From Burkholderia sp. L27(2015) (GTDB taxonomy: Bacteria; Pseudomonadota; Gammaproteobacteria; Burkholderiales; Burkholderiaceae), in assembly GCF_009765705.1 (NCBI RefSeq), contig NZ_LMUX01000002.1, positions 23,878 through 87,877 on the forward strand: a DNA stretch of 64,000 nt, written 5' to 3'. Shown one piece after another: positions 55,960-63,185 of the stretch (positions are counted from its first letter, which is position 1; every line of letters starts with the position of its first letter). Both the position numbers and the translations under genes were made by a program. The notes under the pieces were generated by a model. It saw only the letters and a list, made by a program, of their open reading frames with translations, was not told where the DNA came from and searched no databases.

Positions 55960-57390
55960 ATGAGCGACGCACTGAAGCGCGCGCCGTCCGCGGACCTGGG
56001 GCGAGGCTGGCACTCCACGACCTTCCGCTGGCTCTCCGTTTATGCGGCGATCTTCGTGTTGTCGGTCATGGTGTTGCTCGGCTTTATCGGCTGGTCGGTG
56101 ACCGTGAGGATGGAAAGAGACACCGACCACCTGATGCATTGGGAGCTGTTCTACTTCGAATCGATATCCGACCAGAATGTGCCCGACGCCATCCGCCGCA
56201 GGCTGGAGCAGGAACACTTTCATACCAGCTATTTCGGGCTCTTTGCCGCCGACGGCTCCCATATCGCCGGGGATATCCTGGTCATGCCCCCGGGCATCAC
56301 GACTGCCGCCAACGGGCGCGGCCTCAGTGCCACGGGGTTCACGCTGAAACAAACGCTCGCGATGGATGTCTCGTCGGGCCCACCGGTGGTTCGCGTGATG
56401 GCTGAACGACGCGCCGACGGATCGCAACTCGTGATTGCGCGCGATCTCACGGCGATCCTGCAAGTTCGCCGGACAACGCTAAATGCGCTGCTCGGCGGTG
56501 GCGTGTTCTTCCTGCTACTCAATATTGCGACAGGGCTGCTTCTGAGCACGCGGCAAATGCGTCGCGTGCGCGAGATTCGCCGCGCGATGCTGCGCATCGC
56601 CGAGGGCGATCTGAACCAGCGCCTGCCCACGGGCGGGCGCGATGAGCTCGACATGCTCTCGCATCTCGTCAACTACATGCTGGACGAAATCGAGCGCTTG
56701 ATGACCGAAGTCAAAGGCGCCTGCGACGGAATCGCGCACGATCTGCGAACGCCGTTGGCGCATATCCGTACACTGCTTGGCAGTGTCGCGCAGAGGCTCG
56801 ATGTCAGCGCAGACGCCAACGTCAGCGGCATGGTCGAACAGGCGCGCCTCGAGACGGACGTGTTGCTCGATCGCTTCCGGGCGATGTTGCGGATCTCGGA
56901 GATCGGGGCACTCAAGCGGCGCGGCGGTTTCTCCTCCGTCGATCTGGCGACGCTGGTTCGCGAGGTCAGCGAGTTGTATGAACCGCTCGCTGAGGATCGC
57001 GGCATCGTCTGGAATGTGCACGTGGAGGATGTGCCGGAGATACACGGCGATCGCGCCTTGCTCTTCGAAGCGTTCAGCAATCTGCTGGACAACGCGATCA
57101 AGTTCGCACCTGACAACGGCGAAGTGCGAATCGAATTGGTGGCACTCGAGCACGGCGCACGCCTGCGCATCTCGGACAACGGCCCGGGCATTCCCGGCGC
57201 CGAGCGGGAGGCGGTGCTGCAGCGCTTTTACCGCGGCGAGCAGGCCCGTCACCTTGCGGGGTCGGGGCTAGGCCTGAGCATTGTCTCCGCGGTCGTTCGA
57301 CTGCACGACTTCACGTTGCGCATCGGCTCGAACGGTGAGGCCGCGGGCACTACCGTAACGCTTGAGTGTTGGTCACACGCGCTGCACTGA
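55960..57390 (+). CDS. Sensor histidine kinase
   Basis: A 476-residue membrane kinase. TM1 is at about residues 27-50, a periplasmic domain of about 125 residues follows, and TM2 is at about 177-197 with HAMP to about 250. The dimerisation box with the phospho-histidine is IAHDLRTPLAH (about residue 260), followed by the N box NLLDNAIKFAP, G1 ISDNGPGIPG and G2 GSGLGLSIV. All catalytic boxes are intact. It pairs with the regulator at 55164. Confidence 0.94.
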   Translation: MSDALKRAPSADLGRGWHSTTFRWLSVYAAIFVLSVMVLLGFIGWSVTVRMERDTDHLMHWELFYFESISDQNVPDAIRRRLEQEHFHTSYFGLFAADGSHIAGDILVMPPGITTAANGRGLSATGFTLKQTLAMDVSSGPPVVRVMAERRADGSQLVIARDLTAILQVRRTTLNALLGGGVFFLLLNIATGLLLSTRQMRRVREIRRAMLRIAEGDLNQRLPTGGRDELDMLSHLVNYMLDEIERLMTEVKGACDGIAHDLRTPLAHIRTLLGSVAQRLDVSADANVSGMVEQARLETDVLLDRFRAMLRISEIGALKRRGGFSSVDLATLVREVSELYEPLAEDRGIVWNVHVEDVPEIHGDRALLFEAFSNLLDNAIKFAPDNGEVRIELVALEHGARLRISDNGPGIPGAEREAVLQRFYRGEQARHLAGSGLGLSIVSAVVRLHDFTLRIGSNGEAAGTTVTLECWSHALH

Positions 57391-57392
57391 TC

Positions 57393-58106
57393 ATGCGTAT
57401 CCTGATCATTTCGCCTCCTGGTGCGCAGGCCGACTATCTGTACAAAGCATTGGGCGAAAGCGCGCACAGCTTGCAGGTGACCGATGATCTCCATGATGGC
57501 CTCTATCTTGCTTCGAATGACGCATTCGATGCCGTGCTGATGGTGGCGCCAGACGTCGATGCGATCGCGAGCGCAGAGGCGCTCCTGCCACCGCTCTTGG
57601 CCCAATTTGCGCGCTTGGCTGGATCGCCCGTTATTGTTGCCGTGCTCGGCCGTGCGAGCACGGCCGATCGCATACGCTTGCTACGCGACGGCGCGGACGC
57701 TTGCTTTGTGCAGCCGTATTCATTCGTCGAAATGCACGAGAGGATGCTGGCTTTGCGCCGGGCGTCGCCGACGCAGCGTGCCGAGCCCGTGTCGAATGTG
57801 CCGTTCAGGCTCGACGCTTCCACGCGCGAACTCGTCGCGGGTGAAAGCGCGGGTGAGAGCGCGGGTGAAAAGCGGCTACCGCTGAGCCCGCGTGAGTTTC
57901 TGCTGATCGAATGCCTGCTTCGCCGGTCGAATGTCCCGGTCGCTCGCGACTACCTGAGTCGGTACGCATGGCCGGAGAGCGACAGTGTGGATCCGTTGAA
58001 CGTCAATCATGTCATCACACGCCTGCGCCGCAAGTTCAAGGAACACGGCATCAGTGCTCGGTTGGAAACCATCAGCCGCTTCGGCTATCAACTCAGTCAC
58101 CCTTAG
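57393..58106 (+). CDS. Atypical OmpR-like regulator with degenerate receiver
   Basis: A 237-residue protein with a receiver-like N-terminus and an OmpR/PhoB winged helix at the C-terminus (LSPREFLLIECLL, VNHVITRLRRKFKEHG and ISRFGYQL). Aligned with the regulator at 55164, the phosphoacceptor aspartate is V51 (VLMVAPDVD). The N-terminal acidic cluster is replaced by ISPPG and the conserved lysine is Q107 (FVQPYS). It should not be phosphorylated in the usual way. A 12-bp repeat encodes an AGES-AGES-AGEK linker between domains (about residues 149-160). It starts 3 bp after the kinase stop. Confidence 0.85.
   Translation: MRILIISPPGAQADYLYKALGESAHSLQVTDDLHDGLYLASNDAFDAVLMVAPDVDAIASAEALLPPLLAQFARLAGSPVIVAVLGRASTADRIRLLRDGADACFVQPYSFVEMHERMLALRRASPTQRAEPVSNVPFRLDASTRELVAGESAGESAGEKRLPLSPREFLLIECLLRRSNVPVARDYLSRYAWPESDSVDPLNVNHVITRLRRKFKEHGISARLETISRFGYQLSHP
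57837..57872. repeat. 12-bp tandem repeat encoding the linker of the atypical regulator
   Basis: Three near-identical copies of GCGGGTGAAAGC (variants GCGGGTGAGAGC and GCGGGTGAAAAG) encode three Ala-Gly-Glu-Ser/Lys units exactly between receiver-like and DNA-binding domains. The unit is four codons, so copy-number changes keep the frame. Confidence 0.9.
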
Positions 58107-58116
58107 CGGGGCGGCT

Positions 58117-59757
58117 TCATGTCGCTCGACGCTGGGCGGTTCGGTAGTCCAAGTCGCCTGCGCTCGCCCGCGCGGATGCCGGCGTTTGCGCGCTGTCCCT
58201 GCGTTCGATGTCGAAGTGAGCCGCTGTCTCACGCAATGCACCGGCCGTTTCGCTTAACGATGCCGCCGCTGCCGCGGCCTCTTCAACCAGCGCAGCATTC
58301 TGACGCGTAACTTCGTCCATCGCAGCAACGGCGAGCGTGATTTGCTCCAGGCCATCGGTTTGCGCCGCAGATCCCGTCGCGATTTGAGTCATCAACCCCG
58401 ACAAGTTAGTCACCTCCTCGACGGTATGGTTGATCGTGTTGCCCGCGCTCTGCGTCAACAACAAGCCGCTTTGGATCTTGCCTACGGAATCGTTGATCAG
58501 CACTTTGATTTCCTTGGCAGCCGTGGCGCTGCGCTGCGCCAGGTTTCGCACCTCCGATGCCACGACGGCGAAGCCGCGCCCTTGTTCTCCGGCGCGTGCC
58601 GCCTCGACGGCGGCATTGAGCGCGAGGATGTTGGTCTGAAAGGCAATGCCGTCGATCACGCTGATGATGTCGACCACGCGCTTTGAACTTTGTTCGATGA
58701 CGTTCATGGTGGCCACGAGTTCTTGTACCGCCGAGCCGCCCTGGCTCGCCGTGCCCGATGCCTGTTGCATGAGCGTACTGGCTTTGTGCGCGTTGGCGGC
58801 GTTGTCCCTGACCATCTCCATCAAGCGGTCCATATTGTGCGTAGTTTCGCTTAGCGAGACTGCTTGCCGCTCCGTGCGTTGGGACATGTCTTCGTTGGCA
58901 TGGGCTATTTCGCTTGCCGAGTCTGCGACCGAAACGCTGCTGGTGCGTATCGATCCCACCGTGTTGCGAAGATAGGTCTGCATTTCGTGCATCGCAAACA
59001 AGATGCTGTTGTCGTCGCCTCGCATTAACGCGATGTTTTCGCTTAAGTTACCGCGGGCAATATCGGCTGCTACCTTGGCCACTTGACGCGGCTCGCCACC
59101 GATCGAACGCGTCGCCGAGCGGCTGATCGCGAACCCCACCGAGAGCGCGAGGATCATGCCGAGGAGCGCACAGCCGCCAATCCATTCGGTCACGTGAACC
59201 GCGAGCGCGGCGCCGGCCTGGTATTGAGTTTTCGCCGAGTTGTCGTGCGCGCTGGCAAACGCGCTCAGGATCGTGCGCACCTTGACATGCAATGCGTCGG
59301 TTTGAGCATGCATTTCGTGCAGGCCGCCCGGCAGATTGGCTTCGTCGGCGGCCTCTACGACCTTTTTCACGGAAGCGAGATATGCGGGCCATACGGTATC
59401 GAATTGCGCGAGCAACTGTTTATCCACATCGCTGGTGGCGTGAGCGCGTTCGAAGTCGATGGCGGCAACGATGATTTGCTCGCCGTGTCGATTGAGGTCC
59501 AACGACGCTGCGCTGGCCACGGGATCGTCGTTGGTCAGCATGTCGAATAGGCGGCGGTAATGCTCTGCGGCTTCCGAGAGGGCGTTACCGATACCGCGGA
59601 TCGGCGTGAGTTCGCGCTCATACATGGTGGTTTGCATGGCGCTCAAACTGGACAGAGTCACTACGCTGATCGCGCCCACCGCCACAGTGATCATTGCGCA
59701 AACCGCGAAAGCCAACAGCAATTTGTTCGCAAGCTTAAGGCTGTGTAACCACTTCAT
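58117..59757 (-). CDS. Methyl-accepting chemotaxis protein without docking pentapeptide
   Basis: A 546-residue chemoreceptor. TM1 is at about residues 10-33, a four-helix-bundle sensor domain (4HB_MCP-like, about 35-190) follows, TM2 is at about 192-212, then HAMP and the cytoplasmic hairpin with [20 protein letters not shown] near residue 375. The C-terminus (ending LDYRTAQRRAT) lacks the xWxxF CheR tether present in the receptor at 48758. It converges on the atypical regulator gene with a 10-bp gap. Confidence 0.94.
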   Translation of the reverse strand: MKWLHSLKLANKLLLAFAVCAMITVAVGAISVVTLSSLSAMQTTMYERELTPIRGIGNALSEAAEHYRRLFDMLTNDDPVASAASLDLNRHGEQIIVAAIDFERAHATSDVDKQLLAQFDTVWPAYLASVKKVVEAADEANLPGGLHEMHAQTDALHVKVRTILSAFASAHDNSAKTQYQAGAALAVHVTEWIGGCALLGMILALSVGFAISRSATRSIGGEPRQVAKVAADIARGNLSENIALMRGDDNSILFAMHEMQTYLRNTVGSIRTSSVSVADSASEIAHANEDMSQRTERQAVSLSETTHNMDRLMEMVRDNAANAHKASTLMQQASGTASQGGSAVQELVATMNVIEQSSKRVVDIISVIDGIAFQTNILALNAAVEAARAGEQGRGFAVVASEVRNLAQRSATAAKEIKVLINDSVGKIQSGLLLTQSAGNTINHTVEEVTNLSGLMTQIATGSAAQTDGLEQITLAVAAMDEVTRQNAALVEEAAAAAASLSETAGALRETAAHFDIERRDSAQTPASARASAGDLDYRTAQRRAT

Positions 59758-60083
59758 CTGGCTGTCCTTGGTGAGTTTGCTAGCGATGCGCGCAGTCCTT
59801 GCGCTGGATACAAACTACCAATGTTGTCAGGCAACTGTCAATGCCAGTTTATACTGATAAAGTCCGGAAAACCGATAAAAATCATCGAAAATAGCCTGTA
59901 AAAGCCCATTTAAATCTCAATTTCGGCAAAACCTATGAGATTGAGAGCGAGTTCTCTAATTTGTATTACAAATAAGCGCGTGCCTGCTAGCGTGATTGGA
60001 GCGGTGACGCGAGGCGGGGGGAGACTTGGCGTGAACCGAGGCGGAGTGCGCCGTTACGCTGGCGAGCCTGGGGGCGCCACGGG
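59758..60083. other. Intergenic region between chemoreceptor and hydroxylase remnant
   Basis: About 325 bp, AT-rich from 59840 to 59980 (several AAAA/GATAAA runs), then abruptly GC-rich from about 60000. No gene is supportable. The change of composition coincides with the start of the degraded hydroxylase sequence and may mark a recombination boundary. Confidence 0.4.
59823..59841 (-). promoter_or_regulatory. Promoter-like TTGACA with dyad upstream of second chemoreceptor
   Basis: On the minus strand TTGACA (59841-59836) is followed by the dyad GTTG-CCTGA-CAAC (59835-59823) and a weak TAGTTT-like -10. The dyad falls in the spacer, resembling the layout of the promoter at 48653. Confidence 0.4.
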
Positions 60084-60292
60084 GCGGACCTGATGGAGTA
60101 TGCGACGCATCGTGCGTATCACGAGGTGCCCTGGCTATGGAAGTTCCATGCGGTTCACCATAGCGTCAAGACGCTGGACTGGCTGGCCGGCTCGCGGCTG
60201 CACTTGCTGGAAATAACGGTGACCCGCGTGGCGGTGTTGGCACCTCTGTTTTTGCTCGGCTTCGAGAAAAGCGTCATCGATACCTACATCAT
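60084..60292 (+). pseudogene. Fatty acid hydroxylase / sterol desaturase fragment
   Basis: About 70 residues are homologous to the membrane di-iron hydroxylase family: ADLMEYATHRAYHEVPWLWK, then FHAVHHSVKTLDWLAGSRLH with the HxxHH iron-binding box, then a hydrophobic segment. The upstream in-frame sequence is not family-like. The downstream similarity stops near 60292, where a 13-bp direct repeat begins; the frame then runs into the end of nuoM on the other strand. The family is usually about 250-300 residues, so both ends are missing. Confidence 0.75.
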
Positions 60293-60294
60293 TA

Positions 60295-60341
60295 GGCGCT
60301 TGCGAACGACCCATTCGGAAATTACGTCGGCGCTTGCGAAC
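60295..60341. repeat. 13-bp direct repeat at the nuoM / hydroxylase-remnant junction
   Basis: GGCGCTTGCGAAC occurs at 60295-60307 and 60329-60341, 34 bp apart. The second copy lies within the last codons of nuoM and the first just beyond its stop, at the point where hydroxylase similarity ends. Confidence 0.85.
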
Positions 60342-61878
60342 CACCGATTTTCGGGCTACGGTTCTGCACGATAGCGCTTCGCGCCGACGCACCCCCATCA
60401 TCCGACGGTTGCTTAGTCTCGGCAATTTGCCCGAGCAAGGTCGTGGACGAAGCATCGATCGCATCGGTGAGCGGCCGCGGATAGATTCCTATCGCCAGCA
60501 CCAGCACCGCGAGCGCGCCCAGCATGGCGAATTCACGCTTGTTCAGATCGACGAGCTTGCCCACTTGATTGTTGCCAAGCGGGCCATAGATCGTGCGCTT
60601 GTACATCCATAACGTATAAGACGCGCTGAGAACCAGGGTGAGGCCGGCGATCGCCCCGATCCAGAAGTTGAACTTGATCGCCCCCATGATCACCATGAAC
60701 TCGCCGACGAAACCCGAGGTGCCCGGCAAGCCGACATTCGCCATCGAAAACAACATCACGAACACGGCGAATTTCGGCATGGCGTTGACGATCCCGCCAT
60801 ACGCGTCAATTCTGCGGGTCTGCATGCGTTCATAGAGCAAACCGACACTCAGGAACATGGCGCCCGCGACAAACCCGTACGAAATCATCTGCACGATCGC
60901 GCCTTCCATGGCGATGCGGTTGAACAGAAATAGCCCCAACGTGACGAGCCCCATATGCGCGATCGAGGAATACGCAAGGACCTTGTTCATGTCGGTCTGC
61001 GCCAAGGCGACGAGACTCGCGTAAATGACGGCGACTAGCGACAGGGTGATCATCGCGGGAGCGAAGAAATGGCTCGCATCCGGTGTGATCGGCAGCGAAA
61101 ACCGTAGAAAGCCGTAGGCGCCGAGCTTGAGCATGGCAAGCACGACGGAAGCGCCGGTCGGTGCTTCCAGGTGAACTTGCGGCAGCCATGTGTGGATCGG
61201 CCACATCGGCACTTTGACCGCAAACGCGGCGAAGAACGCGAGGAAGATCAGGAGCTGGGGCGTAAAGCCGAGCTGCATCGTCTGCCACGTCGCCATGTCG
61301 AAGGTATGCGACTGCCAATGCAGGTACAGCATCGCAACCAGCATCGCGAGCGAGCCGATAAACGCGAAGAAGAAGAACTTGAGCGCCGCGAGCACGCGCT
61401 GCGCGCCGCCCCAGACGCCGATCAGCAGATACATCGGGATCAGCGTCGCTTCAAAGAACACGAAGAACAGCATGCCGTCGAGCGAGGTGAATGCCCCGAC
61501 CATCAGCCCCGACAAAAACATGAAGGACGCGAGATAGTGCGCAACCCTTACGGTAATGGCGGTCCACGACGCGATCACGATAATCAGCGTCGTAAAAGCG
61601 GTCAGCACGGTGAGCCACAGCGAAACGCCGTCGATGCCAAGATGGTAGGAGATGTCCAATGCCGGCAACCAGGCGAGCTGTTCGACGAACTGCATCTGCC
61701 CGGCATGGTTGTCGAAATGGGCAATCAACGGGAAGGTCAGCAGCAGTCCGACCGTCGCGCCGACGAGCGCTAGCCACCGCGCTCTTTGCGGGGTGCGATC
61801 TGAGCTCAACCCGAGGATCGCGCAGCCAAACAGGATGGGGACCCAAATGGCTAAACTCAAATAAGGTGGCGATTGCAT
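60322..61878 (-). CDS. nuoM: NADH-quinone oxidoreductase subunit M (solitary nuoM)
   Basis: A 518-residue proton-pumping antiporter-like subunit of complex I. NuoM identity is clear from DISYHLGIDGVSLWLTVLTAF (split around residue 75-95), FFEATLIPMYLLIGVWGG (catalytic glutamate about residue 144), KVPMWPIHTWLPQVHLEAPT (about residue 222) and DMNKVLAYSSIAHMG. About 14 membrane helices are seen. The usual protein ends near residue 490; here a hydrophilic tail of about 28 residues follows and ends in the duplicated 13-bp element. No other nuo genes flank it, which is unusual. Confidence 0.9.
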   Translation of the reverse strand: MQSPPYLSLAIWVPILFGCAILGLSSDRTPQRARWLALVGATVGLLLTFPLIAHFDNHAGQMQFVEQLAWLPALDISYHLGIDGVSLWLTVLTAFTTLIIVIASWTAITVRVAHYLASFMFLSGLMVGAFTSLDGMLFFVFFEATLIPMYLLIGVWGGAQRVLAALKFFFFAFIGSLAMLVAMLYLHWQSHTFDMATWQTMQLGFTPQLLIFLAFFAAFAVKVPMWPIHTWLPQVHLEAPTGASVVLAMLKLGAYGFLRFSLPITPDASHFFAPAMITLSLVAVIYASLVALAQTDMNKVLAYSSIAHMGLVTLGLFLFNRIAMEGAIVQMISYGFVAGAMFLSVGLLYERMQTRRIDAYGGIVNAMPKFAVFVMLFSMANVGLPGTSGFVGEFMVIMGAIKFNFWIGAIAGLTLVLSASYTLWMYKRTIYGPLGNNQVGKLVDLNKREFAMLGALAVLVLAIGIYPRPLTDAIDASSTTLLGQIAETKQPSDDGGASARSAIVQNRSPKIGGSQAPT

Positions 61879-62181
61879 GCGTGACGAGGCCTTTAAAGCT
61901 GCTGTGCAGCGAATTAACGCTTTGCTTGGCGCTCGATTCGAACCGAACGAAAGCAGCCTGCATAAGGCACAGTCATTTGTAACGCGGACCGGCGTTTATG
62001 CAAGCGGCTCGAATTCTAGGGGTTAACATGTATAAATCTTGTTAAATTTTGCGGCGTCGCAACAATTGGAAATGGACGCTCAGGGCCGGCGCGGCGATGG
62101 TCACTACCGGGTAACATTGATCTATACGCCAGTCCGATTCTCGAATCTGGCATTTCTCTTTCATTGGTGGGGAGGCGGCAT
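61879..62181. promoter_or_regulatory. Divergent intergenic region nuoM / araC-type gene
   Basis: About 300 bp with no gene. It should contain promoters for both genes. A CTTTAAAG palindrome near 61891-61898 and AT-rich DNA near 62030-62045 are the only features noticed. Confidence 0.4.
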
Positions 62182-63003
62182 ATGTCCTACGAAACGACAC
62201 GCTCGCACCTTTTGCCAGGTGCAGCGGCAAAGTTTTGCTATGTCGACACGGCCGACTATGAAACCGACTGGCACGCTCACGACCAGTACATGTTCATCCT
62301 GCCTCGAAGTGGCGACCTGTCGATTTCGACCGAGATTTCGAAAGCGCCTTTGCAGGTTGCTCGCGCGCAGTACGCGCTCGTTCCATCGGGGATTTACCAT
62401 TCGACGAAAGCGAGTCTATGCCCGCAAGCGCATCTTTCCGTCTACGTGGATGGCGACTTCGTAAAATATTGCGAGGGCCAAGCCGGGCGCTCGATAGCGC
62501 AAGACAAAGCGCTGATCTGGAGCGTACCCACGCGACTGAGGGCCGCTATAGCGTGTCGAGATGCCCTGGATGGCATGGCACGCCAGGGCCTGGTTCAATA
62601 TTGCGACGACTTGGCCGGTCGACTGCTCGCTGCGCTGTGTATCGAGCACAGCATCTTCGCCGATTCGGTTACCGTGGCGACGGGCGCGAGGCGCACGCTC
62701 TTGATCGAGCGCATTCAGGCATTCATTGAAGCGCGGCTCGACGAGAAAATCGAAATCGATGGTGTCGCGGCCGAATTTGGCATTTCTCGCCGGCACCTCA
62801 CTCGGGTGTTTCGCGAGGAGAGTGGGGTGAGCATCGTTGAGTTTATCAATCGGTTGCGGGTCAAGCGAGCTGCCGTTTTGTTGAGCAGTCCGGGAAGCAC
62901 GGTTCTATCCGTATGCCTCGCGGTCGGGCTTGAATCGCCCTCTTATTTGGCGAAATTGTTTGCGAAATATGGCGTGCAACACCCGCGCGCGCCACGAATC
63001 TAG
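62182..63003 (+). CDS. AraC family transcriptional regulator
   Basis: A 273-residue regulator. The N-terminal cupin-like sensor has TDWHAHDQYMFILPRSGDL (about residues 30-48) and a second strand set ending YALVPSGIYHST. The C-terminal double helix-turn-helix (about residues 175-270) includes IDGVAAEFGISRRHLTRVFREESG and FINRLRVKRAAVLL. GGGGAGG precedes ATG 62182. The final helix of the AraC domain is complete. It lies upstream of and codirectional with the phzF-like gene, which it may control. Confidence 0.9.
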   Translation: MSYETTRSHLLPGAAAKFCYVDTADYETDWHAHDQYMFILPRSGDLSISTEISKAPLQVARAQYALVPSGIYHSTKASLCPQAHLSVYVDGDFVKYCEGQAGRSIAQDKALIWSVPTRLRAAIACRDALDGMARQGLVQYCDDLAGRLLAALCIEHSIFADSVTVATGARRTLLIERIQAFIEARLDEKIEIDGVAAEFGISRRHLTRVFREESGVSIVEFINRLRVKRAAVLLSSPGSTVLSVCLAVGLESPSYLAKLFAKYGVQHPRAPRI

Positions 63004-63021
63004 CGCTCCTGCATGGAACTC

Positions 63022-63108
63022 GATCATGTGGCCGGATTATGTGGCTCGCTTACCTGTCCGCTTACATGCCCAGACTAGGTAGTCCGATCACGTGGCCCGA
63101 TTGTGCGG
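63022..63108. repeat. 23-bp imperfect direct repeats between araC-type gene and phzF-like gene
   Basis: GATCATGTGGCCGGATT... at 63022-63044 and GATCACGTGGCCCGATT... at 63086-63108 match at 18-19 of 23 positions, 64 bp apart. A third partial copy (TTGGCCCGATC) begins near 63114. AraC regulators bind direct repeats of about this length, so these are candidate operator sites for the phzF-like gene. Confidence 0.6.
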
Positions 63109-63185
63109 ATTAGTTGGCCCGATCCAGCGCGAAAAATAATATTTGACGCGTTACGCTTGCTCCAACAATGGAGGGAGCGGAAAAA

